64,000 bases of DNA. Source: Chitinophagaceae bacterium (lineage in GTDB: Bacteria > Bacteroidota > Bacteroidia > Chitinophagales > Chitinophagaceae). The first letter of the stretch is position 1; every line of letters begins with the position of its first letter. Shown here piece by piece: positions 43,389 to 53,573 of this stretch. The stretch covers positions 310,001 to 374,000 of the forward strand of contig JAFKGQ010000010.1 in NCBI GenBank assembly GCA_017307755.1. The letters are read 5' to 3'. Position numbers and translations under genes: made by a program. The notes beneath the pieces were generated by a model that was not told the origin of the DNA, searched no databases, and saw nothing but the letters and a program-made list of their open reading frames with translations.

Positions 43389-44408
43389 ATGAAGAAGACA
43401 ATTCAAGACTGTCTGAAAGAACGTATCCTCATTATCGACGGAGCCATGGGTACTATGATCCAGCGGTACAAGCTGCAGGAAAAGGATTACCGGGGACATC
43501 GATTCGCCGACTGGCAGTCCGACCTGAAAGGGAATAACGATCTGTTATGTCTTACTCAGCCGGGCATCATCGAGGAGATTCACCGGGAGTATCTTGATGC
43601 GGGCGCCGACATCATCGAAACCAACACTTTTAATGCACAGCAGATCAGTCTGGCCGACTACCATATGGAATCGCTGGCCTTCGAGATCAATATAGCCGCC
43701 GCCCGTATCGCCAGACAGGCAGCCGACGACTATACGGCACGTAATCCTGACAAGCCCCGTTTTGTAGCCGGCGCCATCGGGCCTATGAACAAGACGCTCT
43801 CCCTCTCCCCTGACGTAAATAACCCGGGATTCAGGGCTGTCAGCTTTGACGAGGTGGCCGCCGCCTATTACGAACAGGTAAAGGGCCTGGTGGAAGGCGG
43901 AGTGGATGTACTGCTGATAGAAACCATCTTCGATACATTGAATGCCAAAGCCGCCATATTTGCTATCAAAAAATATTTCCGTGAAACCGGGCAGAAAGAG
44001 CTGCCCATACTTATCAGCGGCACTATTACGGATGCGAGCGGCAGAACCCTCAGCGGTCAGACGCTCGAAGCTTTTTATGTCTCTGTCATGCATGCCAAAC
44101 CGCTGAGTATCGGGCTGAATTGCGCGCTGGGGGCCGTGGAAATGCGCAGTCATATCGAGGAGTTGAGCCAGATAGCCGCATGCTATACTTCGGCCTATCC
44201 CAATGCGGGTCTGCCGAATGCCATGGGTGAATACGACGAACTGCCGGAACAGACGGCTCACTTTATCGAAGAATGGGCCGAGAACGGGTTTGTGAACATC
44301 GTGGGCGGCTGCTGCGGTACTACCCCCGACCATATCCGGCACATTGCGGAACATGTAGCCAGCATCCGCCCCAGACCCCTGCCGGTGGTAGAAAAGGAGC
44401 TGGTCTAG
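43389..44408 (+). CDS. Methionine synthase, homocysteine-binding part
   Basis: 339 aa. Homocysteine S-methyltransferase domain: LIIDGAMGTMIQRYKL, GADIIETNTFNAQQISLADY, zinc ligands Cys in SIGLNCALGA and GGCCGTTPDHI. This equals the first module of MetH, encoded as a separate protein. The second part starts 34 bp downstream, so both are made from one transcript and presumably assemble. Confidence 0.93.
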   Translation: MKKTIQDCLKERILIIDGAMGTMIQRYKLQEKDYRGHRFADWQSDLKGNNDLLCLTQPGIIEEIHREYLDAGADIIETNTFNAQQISLADYHMESLAFEINIAAARIARQAADDYTARNPDKPRFVAGAIGPMNKTLSLSPDVNNPGFRAVSFDEVAAAYYEQVKGLVEGGVDVLLIETIFDTLNAKAAIFAIKKYFRETGQKELPILISGTITDASGRTLSGQTLEAFYVSVMHAKPLSIGLNCALGAVEMRSHIEELSQIAACYTSAYPNAGLPNAMGEYDELPEQTAHFIEEWAENGFVNIVGGCCGTTPDHIRHIAEHVASIRPRPLPVVEKELV

Positions 44409-44442
44409 TTAGTTTTACTATAAAAGGATTTGATCAAATAAG

Positions 44443-47163
44443 ATGTCAGCAATCACTATTAAACCGTATTTGCGTTTGTCCGGCCTCGAGCCGCTGGTAG
44501 TAAGGCCTCAAACCAATTTTCTCAATGTAGGCGAGCGTACGAATGTCACAGGTTCCAAGAAATTCGCCCGGCTTATCAGAGAGAATAAGTATGAAGAAGC
44601 GCTCAGCGTAGCCCGTCAGCAGGTGGAGAACGGCGCCCAGGTACTGGACGTCAACATGGATGACGCCCTCCTGGACGGAGAAAAAGCCATGCAAACCTTT
44701 CTCAACCTCCTGCAGGCCGAACCCGATATCGCCAAGATCCCCATCATGATCGACTCCTCGAAATTCTCCATCATCGAGGCGGGCTTAAAATGCGTACAGG
44801 GGAAATGTATCGTCAATTCCATCTCCATGAAGGAAGGCGAAGCAAAATTTATCGAGCAGGCCATCATCTGTAAAAGCTATGGAGCCGCGGTCATCGTAAT
44901 GGCCTTTGACGAATCCGGACAAGCGGATACCCTCCGTAAGAAAGTAGACATCAGCCAACGCGCGTATGATATCCTGACCCAACAAGTGGGTTATGATCCG
45001 GAAGACATCATTTTCGACCCCAATATTTTCGCTATCGCCACGGGTATCGAGGAACATAATAACTATGCTGTCGATTTTATTGAAGCCATCAAAGAGATCA
45101 AACAAAGGATGCCCCTTACCCGTATCAGCGGGGGGGTCAGCAATATCTCTTTCTCTTTCAGAGGCAATGAGCCCGTCCGTGAGGCCATGCACAGCGTATT
45201 CCTTTACTATGCCATTAAGGCGGGAATGGATATGGGTATTGTGAATGCCGGTCAACTGGTGGTATATGATGAAATTGAACCGAGGCTTCGGGACCTTTGC
45301 GAGGATGTGATCCTCAACCGCAACCCGGAAGCCACCGATAAGCTCCTGGCCTTTGCAGAGACTGTAAAGGCAAAAGACAAGACGGAAGTGAAGGATGAAG
45401 CCTGGCGTAAAGGGCCTGTGGAAGAAAGGCTGAAACACGCCTTGGTCAACGGCATCACAGAGTACATCGATGCGGACACAGAAGAAGCCCGGCTAAAATA
45501 TCCCAAACCCCTGGACGTGATAGAAGGTCCTTTAATGGCCGGGATGAACGTAGTCGGCGATCTCTTTGGCAGTGGCAAGATGTTCCTTCCCCAGGTGGTG
45601 AAGAGCGCCCGTGTGATGAAAAAATCCGTGGCGGTGCTTACACCTTTTATAGAGCAGGAAAAAGAGGAGCGCAGGCTCGCGGCGGAAGCAGATGGAACTG
45701 CAGACAACGGAGAGACGGCAGGGGCCGCCAGGATCCTTCTTGCCACCGTAAAGGGAGACGTTCATGACATAGGCAAGAACATCGTGGGTGTAGTGCTGGG
45801 TTGCAACGGCTATGATATCCTTGACCTTGGGGTCATGGTGCCGGCCGACAAGATATTGGAGACGGCCAAAAAGGAAAAAGTGGACATCATCGGACTCAGC
45901 GGATTGATCACTCCCTCACTGGACGAGATGGTGCATGTGGCAAGAGAAATGAAGCGGCAGAATTTCGACGTACCGCTGCTCATCGGCGGAGCGACCACCT
46001 CGCGTATGCATACGGCGGTAAAGATCGCCCCTGAATTTGAAAAGGGGGTGGTGCATGTGCTGGATGCCTCCCGCAGCGTCACTGTGGTAGGCTCGCTGTT
46101 AAGTCAGGAACAAAAGCCGGATTTTCTGCGGGGAATAAAGGAAGAGTACCGAAAGCTCAAGGAAGACTTTGGCAATAAGAAGAGCGTAAAACAATACCTC
46201 ACGCTGACACAGGCGCAGGAGAACAAGGTAAAGATCGACTGGGAGCAGTTCACGCCTGTAACGCCGGGGTTCACGGGAACAAAAGTATTTGACGGCTATG
46301 ACCTGGCGGAGATCGTACCTTACATCGACTGGGGTCCTTTCTTTATCGCCTGGGAATTGCACGGGAAATTCCCACAGATATTAAAAGACGAGAAAGTAGG
46401 CGCCGAAGCCACGAAATTATACAACGACGCACAAATGCTGTTAAAACAGATAGTGGCTGAGAAATGGCTGAGGGCCCGGGCCGTCATCGGCTTCTGGCCT
46501 GCGGGTTCGGACGGAAAGGATACGGTGACGGTGGATGCAGGGGATGCCCCTGTACGTCTGGAGTTCCTGCGGCAGCAGGTCAAAAAGGCGGCAGGCCAGC
46601 CTAATATCTCCCTTGCCGACTTTATAGCGCCAAAATCCTTTGGCAAACGGGATCACATCGGCGGCTTTGCCGTTACTATCGAGGGTATCGAGCCGCATAT
46701 CAAGCGTTTTGAGGCTGCCCATGACGACTACAATAAGATCACCCTGCAAGCCCTGGCGGACAGGCTCGCGGAAGCTTTTACCGAGCTGCTGCATGAGCGG
46801 GTCCGGAAAGAGTTCTGGGGTTATGTTAACGGCGAGCATCTGGACAACGAACAACTGATAAAGGAAGAATATTTGGGTATACGCCCGGCGCCGGGATACC
46901 CGGCCTGCCCGGATCATACGGAGAAAAGGAAGCTGTTTGCCCTGTTGGATGCCACCAGGCATACAGGTATCGTGCTGACGGAATCGCTGGCGATGTATCC
47001 CGCATCCTCTGTCAGCGGCTGGTATTTCGCCCATCCGGAGAGCAAGTATTTTGGGGTCGGGAAGATCGAGAAGGACCAGGTGCTGGACTATACGGACCGG
47101 AAAGGCATGCCGCTGGAAGAAGTGGAGAGATGGTTGAGGCCTATATTGGAGTATGACGCCTGA
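44443..47163 (+). CDS. metH: Methionine synthase, pterin/B12/reactivation part
   Basis: 906 aa with the remaining MetH modules in order: pterin-binding barrel (NVGERTNVTGSKKFARLIRE to ~260), B12 cap and binding domains (LLATVKGDVHDIGKNIVGVV with the axial His in DVHDIG; GLSGLITPSLDEMVHV), and the C-terminal AdoMet-dependent reactivation domain (ending with MYPASSVSGWYFAHPESKYF). It transfers methyl from methyltetrahydrofolate to homocysteine held by the first protein. Alternative start codons nearby are unlikely. Confidence 0.95.
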   Translation: MSAITIKPYLRLSGLEPLVVRPQTNFLNVGERTNVTGSKKFARLIRENKYEEALSVARQQVENGAQVLDVNMDDALLDGEKAMQTFLNLLQAEPDIAKIPIMIDSSKFSIIEAGLKCVQGKCIVNSISMKEGEAKFIEQAIICKSYGAAVIVMAFDESGQADTLRKKVDISQRAYDILTQQVGYDPEDIIFDPNIFAIATGIEEHNNYAVDFIEAIKEIKQRMPLTRISGGVSNISFSFRGNEPVREAMHSVFLYYAIKAGMDMGIVNAGQLVVYDEIEPRLRDLCEDVILNRNPEATDKLLAFAETVKAKDKTEVKDEAWRKGPVEERLKHALVNGITEYIDADTEEARLKYPKPLDVIEGPLMAGMNVVGDLFGSGKMFLPQVVKSARVMKKSVAVLTPFIEQEKEERRLAAEADGTADNGETAGAARILLATVKGDVHDIGKNIVGVVLGCNGYDILDLGVMVPADKILETAKKEKVDIIGLSGLITPSLDEMVHVAREMKRQNFDVPLLIGGATTSRMHTAVKIAPEFEKGVVHVLDASRSVTVVGSLLSQEQKPDFLRGIKEEYRKLKEDFGNKKSVKQYLTLTQAQENKVKIDWEQFTPVTPGFTGTKVFDGYDLAEIVPYIDWGPFFIAWELHGKFPQILKDEKVGAEATKLYNDAQMLLKQIVAEKWLRARAVIGFWPAGSDGKDTVTVDAGDAPVRLEFLRQQVKKAAGQPNISLADFIAPKSFGKRDHIGGFAVTIEGIEPHIKRFEAAHDDYNKITLQALADRLAEAFTELLHERVRKEFWGYVNGEHLDNEQLIKEEYLGIRPAPGYPACPDHTEKRKLFALLDATRHTGIVLTESLAMYPASSVSGWYFAHPESKYFGVGKIEKDQVLDYTDRKGMPLEEVERWLRPILEYDA

Positions 47164-47241
47164 CAGACTGATAACACGCGGTTAACTCATTTTTGCCTAA
47201 TTTTACACCGCTAAATTATTCTTTTCTGAAAGGCATAGATT

Positions 47242-48078
47242 ATGAGATTGTCAAAAGTAAGGTTCAGCTACGGCTTAGCCTCGGTGGTATTCGTTACGCT
47301 TTTTCTTCCCCGCTATAGTTTCGCGCAGGAAAAACAGGAAAAAAAGAAAAAACATTTTATCAAGGAAGTCTATTTTTCCTGGGGATATAATAAGGAGTGG
47401 TATACCCATAGCAATGTACACGTCTCCCAACCTTCACTCGGCAACGATTATACTTTTAAAGGCATCACAGGGCATGATCATCCCGGATGGGATGAAGGTC
47501 TTTTTTCCAAGGCCCTGAGCATACCACAATACAACTACCGGCTTGGCTTTGTGCTGGACGAGGAAAAAGGATGGGCATTCGAGATCAATTTCGATCATAC
47601 AAAATTCATCTTTGCCGACCAGAATGCCCGTGTAAAAGGGACATTAAACCACCGGCAGGTGGATACCACGGTCGCCTTTAACGAAGCCAACGGTTTTTAT
47701 TACTTTCTGAACAATGGGGCCAATTTCCTGCTATTCAATGTTGTCAAAAGCTGGCACTTCCTGCCCCTCTCTTCGAAGAATGTAAAGCTAGACCTGCTGG
47801 CGAAGGGCGGCGTCGGCCCTGTGATCCCCCATGTAGACAACAGTTTCTTTGGACAAAAGAATGATGCGGGATTTCAGCTGGGTGGCTGGAACGTAGGTGT
47901 TGAGGGATGTATACGTGCGACTTTTTTTCAATATGTCTACCTGGAGTATTCCAACAAGCTGGACTATGCACGTTATTCCGGATTGAAAGTATACCAGGGC
48001 AAGGCCCGTCAGGCATTTGGCACTTATGAGATGATCCTCAGCCTGGGAGTTCGGATACCCACCAGCGGAAAGAAATAA
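47242..48078 (+). CDS. Outer-membrane beta-barrel-like protein
   Basis: 278 aa with a signal peptide (LASVVFVTLFLPRYSFAQ). The mature chain consists of alternating amphipathic strands (EVYFSWGYNKEWYTHSNVHV; WAFEINFDHTKFIF; ATFFQYVYLEYSNKLDYARY) and ends in a short strand MILSLGVRIP. No known family recognised; location in the outer membrane is inferred. Confidence 0.7.
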   Translation: MRLSKVRFSYGLASVVFVTLFLPRYSFAQEKQEKKKKHFIKEVYFSWGYNKEWYTHSNVHVSQPSLGNDYTFKGITGHDHPGWDEGLFSKALSIPQYNYRLGFVLDEEKGWAFEINFDHTKFIFADQNARVKGTLNHRQVDTTVAFNEANGFYYFLNNGANFLLFNVVKSWHFLPLSSKNVKLDLLAKGGVGPVIPHVDNSFFGQKNDAGFQLGGWNVGVEGCIRATFFQYVYLEYSNKLDYARYSGLKVYQGKARQAFGTYEMILSLGVRIPTSGKK

Positions 48079-48175
48079 TTGCTCTCCAAATAAACGGGCG
48101 GCCGGGGGACCCTGGACAAACTACCTGTCAGTGCAACGGGGCGATACGGCTTTTTGTCAGACAAAAAAGTCTGTT

Positions 48176-49402
48176 ATGAAAGCGAAGCATTTCTACCCCA
48201 TCCTGCCATCCTTTCTGGCAGGGGCCCTTCTCTTTTTGTTCTTACCCGGCTGCGATAAAAATGGTGCGAGATTTTATACCGTATATGAACCGATATATAC
48301 CTCCCGATCGGCGGCGCTTGCAGCCATCAACGGCAATCCGGATCAGGGTATTGACTCTGCCGGGAAGATCTATGCCAAGGGTTCCTATATTTTTGTAAAT
48401 GATATTAATAAAGGCATTCATATCATCGACAACAGAAACCCCTCCCGTCCTGTGCAGTTGGCCTTTATTTCGATACCCGGCAACCAGGACATCGTCATAA
48501 AAGATAATACGCTATATGCGGACATGTATGATGCGTTGCTGGCCATCGATATTTCGGACGTACGTCACGTAAAGATCACCCATCAGTTGGAGGATCTTTT
48601 TGTCATGCGTCGATATGTGAATGGTTACTTTATACCAAAAGACAGTGTGATCACCGGCTGGAGAAAAAAGCTTGTAAAGACTCCGCCCCCTAATGTTTGC
48701 CCGCCCTGTAACATAGTCCCGATGGCTTATTCATCTTTCAAATCAGCCGGGATAGCCGGCTCAATGGCAAAAATGGTCCTGCTGGGCGATCGTCTGTATG
48801 CTTTGTCGGAAAGCCACAGCCTGCAGATCATCAACCTTGAAAATGCAGCCCAGCCTGCATTGAGCGCACGGATATCCGCCGGCTTCGACCTGGAAACCAT
48901 TTACCCATTCCGGAACAAGCTGTTCCTGGGCTCGTCTTCAGGCGTATATATTTATGACATCAGCAACCCGGACGCTCCCGTGGCAAACGGAACATTCTGG
49001 CACGGAAAAGCCTGCGACCCTGTGATCACGGATGGAGATTATGCCTATGTCACGCTGCATACGGGTACCTGGTGCGGCGGGACGGCCAATGAGCTGGATG
49101 TCGTGAATGTAAAGGACCTGAATAATCCGCAACTGGTGAAGAGCTATCCGATGACAAAGCCGATGGGATTGAGCAAGGACGGCAATCTTTTGTTCGTTTG
49201 CGACACGGAGGGCGTAAAAGTCTTTGATGCAAGCGATCCCAATTTATTGAAACCCTTAAGGACGATAGCAACAGGGAGCGCATATGACGTGATCGCCGCC
49301 AACAACCTTCTGCTGGTTTCCACCTACAAAAAGATCTATCAGATCGACTATAGCAAGCCGGAGCAGATGTCTGTATTGAGCGTGCTGACGGCATGGTATT
49401 AA
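48176..49402 (+). CDS. LVIVD-repeat lipoprotein
   Basis: About 408 aa. Signal peptide with LFLPGC lipobox. Beta-propeller-like repeats of LVIVD type: YIFVNDINKGIHIIDNRNPS, TLYADMYDALLAIDISDVRH, RLYALSESHSLQIINLENAA, KLFLGSSSGVYIYDISNPDA, YAYVTLHTGTWCGGTANELD, LLFVCDTEGVKVFDASDPNL. Probably a surface-exposed propeller of about seven blades; function unknown. Start at 48176 places the signal peptide properly. Confidence 0.85.
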   Translation: MKAKHFYPILPSFLAGALLFLFLPGCDKNGARFYTVYEPIYTSRSAALAAINGNPDQGIDSAGKIYAKGSYIFVNDINKGIHIIDNRNPSRPVQLAFISIPGNQDIVIKDNTLYADMYDALLAIDISDVRHVKITHQLEDLFVMRRYVNGYFIPKDSVITGWRKKLVKTPPPNVCPPCNIVPMAYSSFKSAGIAGSMAKMVLLGDRLYALSESHSLQIINLENAAQPALSARISAGFDLETIYPFRNKLFLGSSSGVYIYDISNPDAPVANGTFWHGKACDPVITDGDYAYVTLHTGTWCGGTANELDVVNVKDLNNPQLVKSYPMTKPMGLSKDGNLLFVCDTEGVKVFDASDPNLLKPLRTIATGSAYDVIAANNLLLVSTYKKIYQIDYSKPEQMSVLSVLTAWY

Positions 49403-49422
49403 GCAGGTGGATGAATACTTTG

Positions 49423-50178
49423 CTAGGCAGTCTTATACTGCCGGTACTTCTCAAACAGCCACCATTTGCGTCTGCGGGGACCTTCGCGGTAGTTCTTCCT
49501 GATAAAGTTTTCGATATGACCGGCGGCTTCGTCAAGACTGTCCGTCAGTAATACCAATGAGAGGTCTTCCTTTGAAATGGTGCCCTGCGTGGCCATGTAT
49601 TCCATGTACTCCCATAGCTCCCGGTAGTATTCTACTCCAAACAGGACGATGGGGAATTGGACCAGGGTCTTTGTCTGGACGAGCGTGAGGGTTTCAAAGA
49701 ACTCATCCATCGTCCCAAAGCCGCCAGGCATGATAACAAAAGCATAAGAATATTTCACCAGCATCACTTTACGGACAAAAAAATGGTCGAAGGTGATGCT
49801 GGTTTGTACATACGGGTTGGGTTTCTGCTCGAAAGGCAGCTTGATATTACAGCCAATCGAGTGTCCTCCCTGCTCAAAAGCGCCCCGGTTGGCAGCTTCC
49901 ATGGTACCAGGTCCTCCGCCCGTCATGGTAGTGAGCCCCAGGGCGGCGATCCGGCGCCCCATCTCCCGCGAGGCCTCGTAATAAGGATGGTCCTCCTTAA
50001 ATCGTGCTGAGCCAAATACCGTGACACAAGGTCCCACGAAATGGAGGGTCCGGAACCCTTTGATAAACTCCCTGAAAATCCTCCAGGCAAACTTCAGCTC
50101 ATAGCCTCTGCTCTTGGGGCCTTCCAGGAATCTTGATTCGTTGACATTGGCGGGAATGATCCTATCTAATTTTTCCAT
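49423..50178 (-). CDS. LOG-family protein (TIGR00730 type)
   Basis: About 251 aa. VTVFGSARFKEDHPYYEASR, then TMTGGGPGTMEAANRGAFE (PGGxGTxxE-type nucleotide loop precursor) and VIMPGGFGTMDEFFETLTLV, the lysine-decarboxylase-like Rossmann signature now linked to nucleoside 5'-monophosphate phosphoribohydrolase activity. Start at ATG 50178; the frame upstream opens with GTG. Divergent from xth. Confidence 0.9.
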   Translation of the reverse strand: MEKLDRIIPANVNESRFLEGPKSRGYELKFAWRIFREFIKGFRTLHFVGPCVTVFGSARFKEDHPYYEASREMGRRIAALGLTTMTGGGPGTMEAANRGAFEQGGHSIGCNIKLPFEQKPNPYVQTSITFDHFFVRKVMLVKYSYAFVIMPGGFGTMDEFFETLTLVQTKTLVQFPIVLFGVEYYRELWEYMEYMATQGTISKEDLSLVLLTDSLDEAAGHIENFIRKNYREGPRRRKWWLFEKYRQYKTA

Positions 50179-50287
50179 GTTGCGTAATGGGTTTACTTTC
50201 ACCGGGCTGTTGCTCCCAAATAGTCCTTATTTCAGGGACAAATAGTACCTTGCAGGTGTCTAACTGTCTGAGAGGCAAATTTACATG

Positions 50288-50371
50288 TCCGGAAAATGGG
50301 TTCCTGAAAAATATAACCCATTTTCCGGAAAAATCTAATGTCTGTCCTTCGGACAACGAACCTTTGGTTCG
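50288..50371 (+). repeat. Palindromic repeat element upstream of exonuclease III
   Basis: Three hairpins in a row: a perfect 15-bp inverted repeat (TCCGGAAAATGGGTT 50288-50302 with 50315-50329), TGTCC-TTC-GGACA (50343-50355) and CGAACC-TTT-GGTTCG (50357-50371). The last two, with the preceding AAAATCTAATG, recur between rpsB and tsf at 59693-59734. It lies in the leader of the exonuclease gene. Confidence 0.75.
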
Positions 50372-50390
50372 TTTTAAAGGAATCATCTTT

Positions 50391-51170
50391 ATGTCAGCAT
50401 TACGTATTGTCAGCTACAATGTTAATGGCATTCGTGCCGCGATGAACAAGGGTCTTATCGATTGGCTGAGAACAGACCCGGCGGACATCATCTGTATCCA
50501 GGAAACCAAGGCCCACCGGGATAATGTGGATCACAAGGCCTTTACAGACCTGGGGTACCATGACTATTGGTTCTCCGCTCAGAAAAAAGGGTACAGCGGT
50601 GTCGCCATCTTTACCAAACAGGTTCCGGACCATGTGGAATATGGTACGGGGCATAAGGTCAGCGACGACGAAGGCCGAGTGTTACAAATGGACATTGGGG
50701 ACATCCGTCTGATCAATGCTTATTTTCCATCCGGTACGACGGGAGATGAGCGGCAGACCTACAAATACGCCTGGCTGGATGAGTTCCATACTTATCTGGA
50801 GACGCTGAAACAAAAATATCCCAAGCTGATCCTGTGCGGGGATTACAATATCGCCCACCGGGAGATCGACATCCATGACCCAAAAGGCAACAAGAATTCT
50901 TCGGGTTTTCTTCCCGAAGAACGGGCATGGATGGACAAATTCCTGGGCAGCGGCTGGGTAGATACTTTCCGGCAACTAAACCCTGATCCTCATCATTATA
51001 CCTGGTGGAGCCAGCGTTTCCCTTCGGTACGGTTACAGAACAAGGGATGGCGTATCGACTATATAAATGTCACCACAGCCCTGGGGCAAAAGCTCCTGCG
51101 TGCGGAAATATACCCGGATGTAAAGCAAAGCGACCACTGTCCCGTCTATCTGGAACTGGAAATGAACTAA
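50391..51170 (+). CDS. xth: Exodeoxyribonuclease III (ExoA/Xth family AP endonuclease)
   Basis: 259 aa. Endonuclease/exonuclease/phosphatase fold: SYNVNGIRAAMNKGLIDWLR, IICIQETKA (metal Glu), YFPSGTTGDE, LILCGDYNIAHREIDIHDPK (Asp-Asn catalytic pair), YTWWSQRFPSVR and KQSDHCPVYLEL (catalytic Asp-His). Repairs abasic sites and trims 3' ends. The start ATG at 50391 follows the repeat element. Confidence 0.95.
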   Translation: MSALRIVSYNVNGIRAAMNKGLIDWLRTDPADIICIQETKAHRDNVDHKAFTDLGYHDYWFSAQKKGYSGVAIFTKQVPDHVEYGTGHKVSDDEGRVLQMDIGDIRLINAYFPSGTTGDERQTYKYAWLDEFHTYLETLKQKYPKLILCGDYNIAHREIDIHDPKGNKNSSGFLPEERAWMDKFLGSGWVDTFRQLNPDPHHYTWWSQRFPSVRLQNKGWRIDYINVTTALGQKLLRAEIYPDVKQSDHCPVYLELEMN

Positions 51171-51230
51171 ATAAGGGGGGCTTTCAGTTACGGAAGTTAC
51201 CGATTATCTTTATCGGCTAACGTCCGCAGT

Positions 51231-53573
51231 ATGGAAATACTTGTCATTCTACTTTTTATTATTCTGATCATACTTATCATCTCGTTCAGGAATCGCACCA
51301 TGGAACGGATGGATCAGCTGGAAAGGGAGATTACCCGTCTGCGGGAAGGGGTTGACAGGCCGGGGGTTACCGTCAAACCACCCGAAGCGCCGGCAGTGAA
51401 ACCCACACCCATGCCAAAAGAGACAGAGCCTTTTGTTCCGCCGCCCCTTAAAAAACCGGCGTCTCAGGCGGCAGTTCAACCCAGCCGTGAGATCACCGAA
51501 CCGCACGTGTTCCGAACGTCATCTGCCAGTACAGGCGATCCTGCCGCCAATACGGGCGATCTCAGACAGGAAGCTCCTCCCGTGCAGAAACCCGGCTTTT
51601 TTGAAAAATATCCCGACCTGGAAAAATTTATCGGGGAGAACCTAGTAAGCAAGATAGGTATAGGCGTCCTGGTCCTTGCCATCGGCTTTTTTGTAAAATA
51701 TGCTATCGACAACGACTGGATAGGTCCGGCGGGGCGTGTGGGCATCGGCGTCCTGTGCGGAGGCATCCTGATAGGCATTGCTCATTTTCTACGCAACAGC
51801 TATAAAGCATTCAGCAGCGTACTCGTAGGCGGGGGCCTGGCGGTACTGTATTTCTCTATTGCACTGGCCTATCATCAGTATCAACTGTTCAGCCAGTCTA
51901 TCGCCTTTGTCATTATGCTGGTGATCACCGCGTTTGCCGTGATCCTGTCTTTATTATATGACCGGCAGGAGCTGGCTATCATTGCCCTGGTGGGCGGATT
52001 TGTCACTCCTTTCCTCGTGAGCAATGGCAGCGGCAATTACAAAGTGCTGTTCGGCTATCTGCTGATCCTCAATACAGGGCTGCTGGTGATGGCCTACCGC
52101 AAAGCCTGGCGGCTGCTGAACCTGCTGGCATTCGGGTTTACGGCGATCCTGTTCATCAGCTGGCTGGCGACCTTGCCGGACAATGTCGACGTACCTACGT
52201 ACGAAGGGGCATTCCTATTTGCATCAGCTTTTTATATCCTGTTCTTTTTTATCAATATCGCTCATAACATCCGGGAGAATAAGAAATTTATAGCTTCGGA
52301 TTTCGGTATCCTGCTGGCAAACACCTGTTTATATTTTGCCGCGGGTCTTTATCTGCTGAAGGCCGCCGGAGCAACAAAATACCTGGGACTGTTCAGCGCA
52401 TCCATGGCAGTGTTCAACCTGGGAATATCGTATTTCCTCTTCCGTAAGAAAAAGGTAGATACCAATATCCTTTACCTGCTGATAGGTATTACGCTGACAT
52501 TTATTTCCCTTACAGCGCCGGTACAGCTGCACGGACATTATATTACTTTATTTTGGGCTTCGGAGTCGGTGCTTCTGTACTGGCTTTCCCGTAAGTCGGG
52601 GATCCGTATTATCAGGTGGGCAGCCTATATAGTATGGGCAGCCACACTGGTGAGCCTGCTGATGGATTGGGGGTCTGCCTATTTCTTACGGTTTGACAAG
52701 CGACCTCTGCCTGTCGTTTTTAACAAAGGGTTAATGACCACTCTTTATACAGCGATCTGCTGTTTTGTATTATTCCGGCTGCAGAAAAGCGTTGTCTTTA
52801 TCGTCGCCGCGTGTCTGCTGCTATTTGTCGGGGGCGCCCTGGAAATAAAATACCAGTTCGACCTTTACTATCCTAATCCACATATATCCACGCTGTATCT
52901 GCTGCTATATGGGTTTACCTGGTCCTATGTTATTACCTTTGCCGCAGACCGCTGGCGCTGGTGGGGGGGCTCTATCTATGCCATGGGGATGTTGATGTTC
53001 AGCCTTCTTGTATACCTGTCATTCATACCAGCCGTCCATGTCATACAAGCAGAAGTGCTGACGCAAGGGCTTTCCGTCCATTTTCTGGTCCATTGGGTTA
53101 CGGCTGCGCTCATGGCCATGATGATCCACAGGGCCGTGTCCTGGTGGCGGAAGGATAAACTAAAAGCCCTATCGCCCGCAGCCTTCAGCTGGCTGATGTG
53201 CATCGTGATCCTAATATTCCTCAGCGCGGAAGTGCAGTTGCTGGCATGTGCGGTCTTTTACAGCAAGACCTTTTCTTTTGATACGATCCGCACAGTGTAT
53301 ATCAAGACGGGATTGCCCATTCTATGGGGGTTATGCTCCTTTGTCTTTATGTGGCTGGGCATGCGTTATAAATTCAAACAGCTGCGTATCATTTCACTGG
53401 CCTTGTTTACCGTCACGTTATTAAAGCTTTTCCTGTTCGATATCCGTAATATTCCCGTGGCGGGCAAGATCGCCGCGTTCTTTTGTCTGGGCGTTTTGTT
53501 GCTGGTCGTTAGCTTTATGTATCAAAGATTAAAAAAGATCATTATAGAGGATGAAGAGAAAAAAACTTTTTAA
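51231..53573 (+). CDS. DUF2339 polytopic membrane protein
   Basis: 780 aa. N-terminal helix, a charged coiled stretch (TMERMDQLEREITRLREGVD), a Pro-rich linker, the entry motif PDLEKFIGENLVSKIGIGVL and then more than twenty hydrophobic helices. This is the DUF2339 layout. It overlaps the DUF3999-type gene by 23 bp; the two families often occur together, suggesting one envelope complex. Confidence 0.9.
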   Translation: MEILVILLFIILIILIISFRNRTMERMDQLEREITRLREGVDRPGVTVKPPEAPAVKPTPMPKETEPFVPPPLKKPASQAAVQPSREITEPHVFRTSSASTGDPAANTGDLRQEAPPVQKPGFFEKYPDLEKFIGENLVSKIGIGVLVLAIGFFVKYAIDNDWIGPAGRVGIGVLCGGILIGIAHFLRNSYKAFSSVLVGGGLAVLYFSIALAYHQYQLFSQSIAFVIMLVITAFAVILSLLYDRQELAIIALVGGFVTPFLVSNGSGNYKVLFGYLLILNTGLLVMAYRKAWRLLNLLAFGFTAILFISWLATLPDNVDVPTYEGAFLFASAFYILFFFINIAHNIRENKKFIASDFGILLANTCLYFAAGLYLLKAAGATKYLGLFSASMAVFNLGISYFLFRKKKVDTNILYLLIGITLTFISLTAPVQLHGHYITLFWASESVLLYWLSRKSGIRIIRWAAYIVWAATLVSLLMDWGSAYFLRFDKRPLPVVFNKGLMTTLYTAICCFVLFRLQKSVVFIVAACLLLFVGGALEIKYQFDLYYPNPHISTLYLLLYGFTWSYVITFAADRWRWWGGSIYAMGMLMFSLLVYLSFIPAVHVIQAEVLTQGLSVHFLVHWVTAALMAMMIHRAVSWWRKDKLKALSPAAFSWLMCIVILIFLSAEVQLLACAVFYSKTFSFDTIRTVYIKTGLPILWGLCSFVFMWLGMRYKFKQLRIISLALFTVTLLKLFLFDIRNIPVAGKIAAFFCLGVLLLVVSFMYQRLKKIIIEDEEKKTF

